From: Hyposmocoma kahamanoa
Taxonomy: Eukaryota; Arthropoda; Insecta; Lepidoptera; Cosmopterigidae
Assembly (NCBI RefSeq): GCF_003589595.1
Contig: NW_020653900.1
Coordinates: forward strand, 4,821,807 to 4,885,806
Direction of reading: 5' to 3'
DNA length: 64,000 nt
The position numbers and the translations under genes were made by a program. The notes under the pieces were generated by a model. The model did not search any database. It had not been told where the DNA came from and saw only the letters and a program-made list of their open reading frames with translations. This document shows positions 37,001 to 49,000 of this stretch, one piece after another (positions within the stretch are counted from its first letter, which is position 1; every line of letters starts with the position of its first letter).

Positions 37001-40000
37001 ACACAATTGACTGAGATCATCTCAGTCAATTCGACGTTAGAATAAATATCCATTTTGCGCGGGCGAGGGCCTGTTCGCCGGGGTGCAGCCATCGGGCGAG
37101 CGGAAGTACAAATAATGTATGTGTCTTCGCTAGGCCAAGGTCGCGCGTGCACTGTCTCTCCAAACAGCAATTTCACAGATGCGCCCGCGCCCGCGCCCCC
37201 ACCCCCGCTCGCTGTTGCATCGGAGCAATAATAGTGATGTGCATAGATTTCGATAACTAATGTCATTCACAAGTAGTAGTCGATAAAAAAAATTAAAAAA
37301 ACATTTTTTTGTAACGTTTAAGTTCATTATTTTATTATTCTCTATAAGTATATCCCACTTTCAAATATTTAGCCTGTATATTTGTTTAATTTTTGTAACG
37401 TTTTAGAGAGGTGACTTAACAATATACAATGAAAAGGATCTCCGCTACACGTCCGTAGTAGTTGTGAATAAATCGCGTTGTGTAGAGAAGTATTCACATA
37501 CTAAGTTGAATCTTACCGAAGACGAGACTTTATTGTGCATAGATGGGCAAGGTATTTTAAATGACTATGGGTTGCCTAACGATTATGACGACACTTGCTT
37601 TAATTGCGAAGAGACGGAAGTAAGTTATAAGAAAAAAATAATTCTATAGTTTCCCTCCATTTGTATTGTTGAATCGGCATATAGTAAGAAAAAGCACCAA
37701 CGAATTTAAAGCGACTCTGGAAGAGAGGCGGTAAAAGCTGTTTACGTACGTTGAGGGAAACATCCTCATCCTATATAATATCATTTTCACCTCACTAGCT
37801 CGGAAAGGCTTTCTTTCTCATTAGAAATCTGCGAGCAAAAGCGTTTTTTCCACGCTAGCATGGAAAAGCTTTTTGAAATTCGATCTTGACGACGGATTGT
37901 GGTGCACCTAACCTTTTCTTTCGATGAAAAAAAAAACATAATGACACTTTCAAATGCGCGTTTTGTCCTTAGACTTCTTTTATTTTTTTTCCATCCTCTA
38001 AGCCTTAGACTATGGAAACCAAAAAACATGTTATATTGACATATATAAATCAGACGTTATATGTATATGATGCATTTAGACGTTGAAAACATAAGCATTT
38101 TATTGTCTTTGTTTAATTAACTACTGCGTGCCGTCGCAAGCCTAAAGAGATAGCATTACATTGATTTATGTAAAACACGAGAATCGAAAATACGTAACGT
38201 CATCTTAAATGCCAACTGTCCTCATTTTACCATTACCATTTTACCTTTGCCTATGCTGATGACAGCACAGTTGTAGATAGGTACTTGACCAATGCAAAGA
38301 TCAGTGGAGAGGAAATCCAGTCTTGTCGCGAGTGCATGGTTAGCCGTTTAGATCTGACACTCCAGGAGTCTCTGATTGGGGCAATACCAATCTTGTGAAA
38401 TTTAACGCTACCAAAATGCAGGCGTGTCTATTCTCCACAAAACGGAGTCCCTTTGAGCTGACTATGACTTTTCGTGATATATCCATACCGATACCCGATT
38501 GTCTTCAGCTACTTGGAATGGACCTGTCGGCCAATTTGAATTTCGGCAGATACATTGAATCCATGGCCAAAAATGCAGCAAGGAAGTTTGGGGTGAGGCG
38601 TTACTTTACACCGGGACAGTTGCTTCTGCTTGTACTAAGTACAAGTCCGATCGTACATGGAGTACTGCTGTCACCTTTGGGATGGCTATGCTACATATCA
38701 ACTGGCCACTTTGGATTCAATTGACAACCGTGTCAAGAGGCTTATAGGTGACTCAGACTTAGTGGAGGCGAAGCTGCAGAGCCTTGAACACCGCCGTAAA
38801 GTTGCCTGCTTATCGGTATTCTAGAGGATATATCACGGAGAGCGTGCGATGGAATTACACGATTTAATTTCGCCTTCCCCTTTCCATCACCGGGGTACTA
38901 GGCGTAGGCTTGAGTTCCACCCCTATATTGTAGATATTCCAAAGATTCGTACGAAGCGATACGCTTCCACATTTATATGGCGAACGGCTATGGAGTGGAA
39001 TATGGACGTTATAACTTGGGTCTTTTCAAGGCGAGAGTGAATAGGCATTATTTAGGTGTGCATGCTCCAAATCCGTCGACTTCATCATCACTTTCCATCA
39101 GGTGAGAAGGAGGTGAAATGCGCACGTATATTTTATAAAAAAAAACTATGATTCCGCTTGAAACGTGGGGGACAACGTATGACTGCGAACTCGAGGCATT
39201 TTTAAACATCTATTTTGAGCCGACCGTCGCATTAATCGGACAAATTTGTATCTAAAGCGACTCTCACAGCTCTGTACATAAGTTTAGTCAAATTGGTTCT
39301 AAGAAATAATATGTTACATTTTGAAGAATTTGGCTCTTTAGAACATCTTTTTTGGATGTAAGTTTAAGTGTAAATAGATAATACTATGACTGTGAAAAAT
39401 ATGTATTTGTATATTATTTTAAAGTATTTATTGATTTATTTTATAATTAAATAAAAAACAAAATTTGTGGAAATCACTGGTCAAACGAAATAAAGTAATT
39501 AGGAATAATGACTGACATTAATAATAACGTAGAAAAAAGTTTATAATTTTTCTTATCTTAGAGATTAAACTTGTTCTGACACGAGTCGTGCTCACAGAAG
39601 AGCCAATTTAAACTAACCAAAACTATCCACATTACTTTTAACTTTACAAACAGCTGGATGGGATGATAAGTATTGTAAGATAATCACGTCTGAGGAACCA
39701 GTGGTAATATCACAGAACAATAAAATATATACAGTAGAAGTCCTTAGTTTGAGTGACACGCGTGCCAACAGTTAGCGGAATTTTCGCGCAAATTTGAGCT
39801 CAGTCCGCCATTTTCGCTTTGTTATGTTGTTATGACGTTATGGTCGTGTCAAAAATCTCGAAAATCTTAGAAAAATGCCTTATTTCGCTACTTTGCTGTG
39901 TTACTTGTAATTATTCTCTATGGTGGGGTTTCGTACCATCAGCCTTATTTTATTTTTAACATTTTCAATTTTCTGCTCATCGTAATCATTTTTTGTTACA

Positions 40001-43000
40001 AGAAAAGAAAGTAAACCTTATACCGCTTAGCACACATCTAGAATTCGTCGTCGTTCAGCTATTAACCACTAGATGGCAGCACATAGATTGAAATTTCGTA
40101 TAAAATCAAAACGTCGTAACTTGCAATAATAGATATTGGTGGTATTGAACTTTCAACGATATGCTAACAGGGTAAAATTTTAATTATATTAACAGTCCAC
40201 AATTTGCTATATCTTTTAAACTTGAAACTTTGACCAATAGAAGATTTCATAGTGTTTCAAATTATGAATGTGTGAGTTTTAGAGACAACGGTTCTGATAG
40301 TAATCGATGCTTAAGGCACTTTCATTATTTTTTTTCTTCAGTGGGTAACAAGTCTTAAATTTCAGCCGCCGGATTCCGATCGGCGCCGATGGTACGCAGG
40401 ACAGAACACGCGACCACGAATAACAACCTTGAATTGGTTAAACTCTTATGGTAATGGACCATGTCAGGTTAGAAACTATTGATGAGTCTCTTTTACACAG
40501 AACAGAACAAGCGGGAGTTGCCCTACTTGTTCTTATGGTCTTCTTATGCTCTTGTATCTATGGTCTCGTATCTTACTTTGTACGTTACACAATTTTATTA
40601 ACGTAGATAAAGTGCATTATGCTAATTTGCTCTCCCTGTTTACTAATTAACAATTAGGACTTTAAAAAAAATTAGTACTTTTAATCATACAAATACTGGG
40701 TTAGACTATTTTTGGTTAGCTAAAAAAAAGCGTGTAGTTAGACTGGTGTTATCATAGTAACTTTTCATTTATTTAGCTCTAAAAGTTCCTATTTACGATA
40801 GATCTAAGTTTGGCTATGTCCTACATTGAAGAATTTTTTAGTTGAACTTTGCGAAAGATTGCCTGAGTTATTGATCATTGGATGGATGGATTTTTTATAG
40901 CTTTTGGAGTTCACCTTAAAGTAAGCATAGTTAAAATTCTCGAAGTTTCTGTACGATTTAGGTCTTCAATAAATTCAAGCCCTACGTTATTCAGAAAGAT
41001 TGGTTTTATGCAGAAGAAACTAAAATGAACCATTTGATTTTGATTTAAGAATGATCAGGGTGGTCCTTTAGTGGTATGGATTGGTGGCCGGGAAACTGTC
41101 ATTGGAGTGGCGTCCGCATTTATGGTCACGGCGAAGATGGAATGCAAGGGTCCTTTCATTTTTGCCAGTACTGCGTGCTCAAGTGAATTGATTTTTTGCA
41201 TAATATCCTCTAAGCTGTAAGTTGATTTAAATTACTTTGATGACAATTTTGAACTATGTAGTTTGCATGTGACGTAATACACTGCGATTGATTGACTTCA
41301 ATGGCCCAACGGTTTACCTGTGGATTCTGAGGAGGAGGTTCGATTCCCGGTAAGGTTAGTTACACATGGCGCCGCGGCGGCGGTGCCTGTATTTGCCGCC
41401 GCGAGGCCGTAAGAGTTGCGCCGTTATACCGCAGCACCAGTGGCGTGATCAACTGAAATCGTACATTAGTAGACAATTGCGGCAGTGCTCGCCGCCGTCG
41501 CCGTGGTTCCAAATTCCAAATTCCATTTATTTGCCACACCAACAAAAAAATTATAAAACATACTAATGAAAAATCTAACATATAAATAGTAACTAACACA
41601 AACACAAAACTATATTTATGGTCACAGATGTGGGGCGAGGAGTCCGAGCTCAGTATATGCTTTGCAAACTTGGTTTGCACAGCACTTATTTTTTGATTAT
41701 TTGGTTTCAAGTAACGCCACCGTCGCGGTGCATGTATGAAAGTGTGTAAACAAATGCAAGGGCAACTATAATTGCGGCGATTACAGCGGCGACGCGGTGC
41801 CGCCGTTGCTACGGCGGCAGCGCCGTGTGTAGTCAACCTTAGAACAATTTGAGAAATTAAATATTCATAATTTGGTTTTAGTCTGGGTACTCACAGTACA
41901 GGGAATTACCTAGGTCGAAACTAGATAAAGAAAGGAACTAGAGGAAGAATTACTTAGATGGAAGAACCACGAAGCTACTCAATGTTAAACGAAAATTATA
42001 TCTAACTCCGTTTTAAAGTAGGGTTTTGTTGAAAAGTAACTATTAATATCGCCTAGCCAGTGTTCAATTTAATTTTTTTTGTAATATCAAGTAACGGGAC
42101 GAACAAGTCGTACGCCTGATGGTAAGCTACACGCCTGTCCGTAACAGATGCAGAGCCACTCAAAGTTTGAAATCGCAAAGATCTGAGGGGCACTGCCACT
42201 GCGCCCGTCACCCCGACACATAAGTTGACAAGTCCCATGTGCCTGTAACATCACCAGCACCCTTACCCTTCAAAATCGGAACACAGTAACGCTGATATTA
42301 CTGCTTGGCGGAAGAAGTAGGTAAGGTGGCAGTATTTCCCTGGACGAACTCTTTCACAAGGAGCTCTACTGCTGCTAAAAAAATCGAACCAGCAAAACTT
42401 CCACAAAGTTCGTCTATTCCCTTATTACCTTTACATTTATATTGTTTTCAGTCGGCGCAGTGCAGAGTATTGTGAAAGCGTGGCTCAAAGATCAGGCGTT
42501 AGAATATACCAAACTTACATGGATTGGAATACCACAAGGTAGGTTTACATTTTTCGTCACACTTGCTTGTAAACTGTGTCACAACATGCAGGCAAAGTCG
42601 ACCGTAATGTCCTAAATTATGCCTACGGTCATTTTCATTACGTTATCACCTTATGGATTTTTTACGTCAAGATTAAGCAAAAAGTTTTTATGTTCAAAAA
42701 ATCTAAATGACGCTTAAATTTGAAGTATAAAAAAAACTAAGCGTTTGCAATTTTGCTAAATTTATTTTGTGAATTCAAATTGCAGTGTTTTTTTAATTTG
42801 GAAATGATTTATTTTATAGGCTGTTGCTATTGTGGCTGCATGCGTCTGTGCCTTCTATAACATTTTAGTTCGTGTTGATCTATGGAAGAATTGCTGAAAA
42901 TCTGTTTCAAAAAAACAAAATCTCCACCATTTGCAAAATTCGTAAATGTTGTATTGTGGAGCGATATTTATTTATACAATAAATAAATTATCGTTGTATT

Positions 43001-46000
43001 CATTTTCTCACAAATGAAAAACATTGTACGTAGCGCGGGCGGTACAAATTACAAACTTTGAGTCATTAAAGCCCTCAGTCTTCGGTTTCGGAATTCTATC
43101 AAACTCTCGTTGGTAATTTCTTATTTACATCCCAGAAATGGAGACGAAATAAGGGCCATCCATCCCTGGCAAGTCATAAGGCCTTATATCACTTTTAAAT
43201 ATCAATTCACGTTTGGGATGAAATCACAAATTACAAAGCTGAAATGTTACAGCGCCAACAACTGACCTTTTTGTACGTCTCCGTATATTCCAAAAATATT
43301 TTGTATTTATTGTAATAAAGATAACATCTCTAACAATGGGGGGCTGTTCCATATAGGTGGTGTGGGAAAAAGAGCAAAACATTTTATTACAAAACGAACG
43401 GAATCACATTTTGTCGGTAATTAAATATTAAATATGTAATTTTAAAATGTCGGTCCATTATAACAAAGCTCAAGTTAAATTGGTCGATTTGAAGTGAAAC
43501 AATTGACGACACCCGTCAATTGTTTCGAATTCGGACTGTCTAATTGGAGCGCATTTGTCACTGTAATGATGTGGCAGAATAGTTTTCAAACAAATTAAAT
43601 GACATTTGGTCTCTATTTCTGGTTATGTACTCGATGTATTCTTGTATGTTTAGTTTTACCAACAATGTTATCAGTTAAAAACGTCACTGAGTGTTAATTT
43701 TGGTCAGTGCGATCAGATTCGTTAAGACTGATGGACAGACACCGAAGTAGTCTTTTTTAAACGGCCTCGTATTTGCCTCTACGTTTATCTGGGCTACGTA
43801 AAGTTTCAGCGGGCGTCATTTACGTAGCTTCTTCATTAACATTACAAAAATTCGTCATTATATGTGTGGTCATAATCATAGATATAGAAAAAAAGGGGCG
43901 TGGTTCGTGTCGCCTCGATATGATGAAAATGATCATATCGAGGTGACACGCCTACAAACGTCGCCTTAGTGACATGGCGATCGTTGTACATACAAGTTCT
44001 CTCGTAAAACGTGAAAATGCCAAGTTGTAGCGATAGACCGTGTAACTAATTGAGTGAAAACAAAAATTTTTAAACCAGGAGATAACATTCTACCAGGTAT
44101 TTGCATTTTTAGTTACGTTTTCTATTATTATTCAATGTTTTCTTTTTGTCTCCTTAGAAATTTCTAGACTCAAATATAGTAGTGATGTTCATTTACGATG
44201 ACTGATGTTTATCGACAATAAATTTTTACCGATATGTTTGAATTTCTTACTATGATTTTTGTAATTAAAGTCCCTAAAATATCGAAGCGAAAAGCATTCA
44301 CGTTAAATTTAAATTATTACTAAACATTTTATTTCGAGTAACTTTAACACAACTCATATTTCGGACAACCGTTTCAATTTCATGTCAATTTTTATGTTGC
44401 TGTTGCTTGAAGAAAAATTTATGTGTATTATTGTTTTAGATAATTTAGATATTTAAATTCCATTATACTCGTAGATTAAACGTAGAGTATTTTTAATTCG
44501 AAATTAAATGAGTTCAAAATAAGAGACGATTGGATTGAAGCTGCCGGAAAATCGAAATATTGGTTTTCTTATTACTATTTCTGACTTTGTTTAAATTTCC
44601 ATAGCAAATGCATTTAAAAACTAAATAAAATAAAATTGGCTTTATTTTACATGTGCATGCAAAATAAATTAGGAACAATTACAAAAAATTACATAAATCT
44701 TTCATAAAAAACAACATAATTTAATTTATTAAATTCGTTGGTCCGAATTTACGCTTGACAATGACAGCTTCACCAGCCCGTGGTAACGTATAATGGAAAA
44801 CTGACACTGGCGACGATAGCCATTTTTTTATATTATTCTTATAAAACTGACACTGGCCCAAGCCTAGTGGCCGCCATTAAGAAAATTATAATAATTTATA
44901 TTAATATATTAATTTAATAATACACCAGTACCAGTGTGGGTATAGTATGAAAAATGGAATATTTTTTTAATATTAAAAACAGCCACATGGTTTCTGACTA
45001 TCGATTAGGTAGGACCACATCCCTCGTTGAGTAGCGTCAGTTTAAGATTAATAAGGTTAACAATTCACGGAGCGGCTTCCATCCGCGCCCGCCGGTGCTG
45101 CGGGACAGCGGTTTTATTTCAATACTCACGACCCTGCAAGTTTTGTGCGGGCACGTAGCCGCCGCGATTGCGAGCACGAAACCGTTGCGATTGCGGAGCG
45201 GACCGTGAAGTTAGTGGGAGTTAATCGCAAGTTGCGCGGTTAATAGAGAACTTATCCCGCGTGCGCCTGAACCGGCCGCCAAAGTGCGCGGGCGACTACG
45301 GCCGCCAAGCGCACAGGTGATCGCGTCCTGCGCGGTTCTACTAGTACCCCGCCGCGGTAACCGCGAGCAACCGTCACCACTACAGGCGTAAAATTAGTAA
45401 ATTTTAAATTTTACATACTTAACTATCACATTCTACAGATGCCGCGGCAGGTGTGGGTGAAAACCGCTCCGTGAGTTCTTAGTGTACCGAAAAATGAGTT
45501 TCAGCGCCATCTAACGTGTAATAGTTAACTATTATATACTAGTAACATTTTTACTAAAACCCCTGATGAACGCCACCTGATGGTGATTGGCTGAACCAGG
45601 ATGAAAAAAATACTGACATATTGTAATATAACTCTTACTCAAGTAACTGTAAGTTTAATTTTGTTAAATTTTAAAATTGTGTTACGTCGTTTTCACGTTT
45701 TAAGCCCTACCCAATCAAAATCTTTTAGTTATGGTAGTAGATAATAGAGCGTAAAGTTTGAATTGCACACAAGCTAAAAAATGGCGACATCGGTACCCGA
45801 TATTACATAGCGTCATTACATATCTCCCCTTTTTTCTATATCTATGATCATAATTCATACTAGGAAATGAAGCTATTTTTCCGGATTTAAATCGTCATAT
45901 ACTTTCAAGTGTAAGTGCAAGGAATGGCTGCTTAATCTACACAAGACATCATACTGTTGGTCGAAGGTGATGTAGGCTCTGTTACGTCATTGAAAATAAT

Positions 46001-49000
46001 AAAAGTAGGATTATAATTGGAATTAAAGGTGTACTAACTCTATGTTTTTTCCAAATTCCATTCTCTGCTTGTTGTATTCTATGTACACAGTGCAATACTC
46101 TTTGCTGCTAAGTGCAGTATGTTTGGTGGTCGGTACGTATATCATTTTAAGTTTTAAGGTTTGTTATTTATGTAGTAAACGTATATAGTGAGTGAGATAC
46201 CCTCCTATTTATTTATTTATTTATATATGTATTCGAAAAGATACCCGTCTCTATATGCTACGGTGTCTCCAGCGACTTGCCAGGTGAAGCCTGAAAACCA
46301 GCAAATTGCTAAGGCTTTTTCCTTTTCTTCGACATAGATTTAAGCATTGTTTTATCTTAAATATTGTTGTGTTTTCTGTTGAAGAATAAAGCCTTTTTAT
46401 TTTTATTTTTATTTATATTTGTTTTTTTATGAGGTGTCATACCATCGAGTATATAACCCTTCGACTATTTTTTTTCCATCCTCTAAGATATAACCAGAAA
46501 TAGAGACGAAATGTCATTTAATTTGTTTGAAAACTATTTTGCCATGGCATTACTGTGACAACTTGCATTGGCTATCCCGAATTCGAAACAATTGACGGGT
46601 GTCGTCAGTGTGTGTCGTCAATTGTTTTACTTCAAATTGACCAGTTAGCTTGAGCTTTGCTGTACTGGACGAAAATTGCAAAATTACATATTTAATGTTT
46701 AATAGCCGATGAAATTTGATTCCGTTTGTTTTGTAATTAGATGTTTTGTTATTTTTCCCCACACCACCGAATGGAACAGCACGCCATTGTTAGAGATTAT
46801 TATTTTTTATTGCAATACATACATAATATTTTTGGAATATAAGGAGACGTGTAAACGAGAGTTGATATTTATAAGTGATGTATCACTGATGAATTACCAA
46901 GAATGTATGGCCCTTATTTCGTCTGTGTTTTTGGTTATATACTCGATGTCTCATATAAACACGTTGGTGTCCATCGTACTGTCTTAATATAACATCCACA
47001 AAATAAATATGTGCGTGAAAACTCGTTGAATTTTATCAATATGTTAACGCGGCAGCGCTGAGAGCGCCCCGCATCTAATCTCCTGCTTCGCCTGCCCCGC
47101 GCCCTCGCCTCGCGGGTAGCCCGCCACGTCGAATGACTGCCCATCTCGCCTCTGGACTCCTGACGTTCCTGTATCCAGTCCTTGGACGCCACTCAGTTAT
47201 CGCCTTACTCCATCTGACATCTTGTCTCCGTATCAGGTGCCCTGCCAGCTCCGCTTTAGCTTCATAATACGATTCAACACGTCCTTTACCTTTGGTCGAC
47301 TTCGAATCTGGACATTAGGAACACGGTCGGTAAAAGTAATAAATCGTCGCCTTACCTACTTAACCTTGTATCTTATTCAGGAGATGGTAAAGTATCAATT
47401 TATTTTAAATTTCTTATCAAGGGTGTTAATTTGAATGTACTACTTTAAGAATATAAAAATAGAAAAAGAAAAAGAAGAAAAAGGTAAAAGTCAGTGTGTG
47501 AATATGAAGGAAATGTGATGTCAAATAAACCTGCGAAATTTGTAAATACAATCCATTTTTAGCGTTTCAGTAACTTTGTGCTTTAAGATACGAGTTTGAG
47601 AAAATAAGGCGACGAAATGCGTACTAAATTCCAAGTCGTTGTTACTTTCTTCACCGGTCCTTTACGTTGTTGCTACTTCTCTATTTAGAAGCAGTAGGCG
47701 GCGACTACAGAAAGTACTTGGAAATCGCACTGTGAAGCGGTTGTTGGTTTTTTTAGATCTATATAGCAAAAAATGGTACCATATTCTGATATTTAATTTT
47801 ACGGTAAACGATGTCATTGTCCATAAACGGGTTAAGCAACTTTGTCTTTTATGGCCCTAATAAAGTGAACTTGTTTGTTTCAGTTTGAATGAAACAGGAA
47901 AGAAAGCCATTAAACACGGTCCAGCGACATATTATGGATATTACAGAACGAATAACAAACCTCATGTAACTACAACTACGTCAAAAATGTACAAATTAAT
48001 TTTATACAACAATATTTAACAATAATATTTTATGCAACAATAGACACAACTTTAGTCAAAAGTAAAAATTCCATTACGAAAGGAAATTTACTTGCTATAT
48101 TGGTGTAACAGCGACAGAAGATATTTTTGTGAAATGAACAATTTGAAACCATGATATTGCTATTTGCAATTTGCAATATCATGGTTGGGAAGTGAAGAAC
48201 CATACTTCATTTTTATCTTGTATCTTCTAGTGATGCCTCATTGAACCCTTTGCTAGATAGAAGTATTGTCAAAAAACAGAAAGATCTGGCTGAACAATCT
48301 CATGTATTTTGCGACATGCCAGTATCCGTGGCTTTGGGATTGTAAACTTTAAATCTATGAGACAGAGACTACATATTCATATCATATCATTCATTAACAG
48401 CTGAAAGATTCTTCTTGTTATGAAATTACAAAACACTGTATTGAATCATGGAGTGTTTTGGTTTGACACGATAGAAAGTCGTTTTTTATTGTTAAAATTT
48501 GAGCCGCGACAAATGTTAGTAGACCCCCGCTCATGTGCTACTGATCATTCCCAGGCCAATTACCCAATAATAATATTATTTTCCAGCCAACCACAAGCTG
48601 TAGCTTGAGACCACAGAATTGTTGAGGTTGTACACATGACCTTGAACCATAGAAACTTGATCTTTTTTGACCTTCACTGGATTACATCCCATCTGATCAA
48701 AAAGCGAAAAGGAGTCCCTGTTTTATGAGAGCGATGGAATTAACTCTGGAGCGCGAACTAGAACCAATTTAGAAAAGTTCTGTGTTCCTAAATACCCTAT
48801 CGAGAATCGAACTCGAATCGAAAAAAGAAAAAAAAGGCGTCATCTAGTGCCAATAGTGCCAACCGCCAGGTCACAAAACATGTCAAACGTAGATAAATAG
48901 TCGTAATGTGAAAGTGGATTGAGTAAATGCTCATTACTTAGTAATAAGCTTATTATTTATTTGTTACATTTAGGACACAAACGGGGACAAAGCGGACGAG

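Noticed and set aside
41360..41836. 158-codon minus-strand Arg/Ala-rich ORF
   Set aside because: Produced by the GC-rich arms of a TIR element that is open in both strands.
42452..42538. Alternative open frame (WLKDQALEYTKLTWIG) over gene 2 exon 9
   Set aside because: Does not continue from exon 8 and lacks the similarity to gene 1 exon b that the chosen frame has.
46081..46140. Start of a third gene with signal peptide
   Set aside because: The needed donor (GTATAT after GTAC) is weaker than GTACGT, no protease exons follow, and the same bases fit gene 2 as a phase-2 exon. Kept only as a finding to test.
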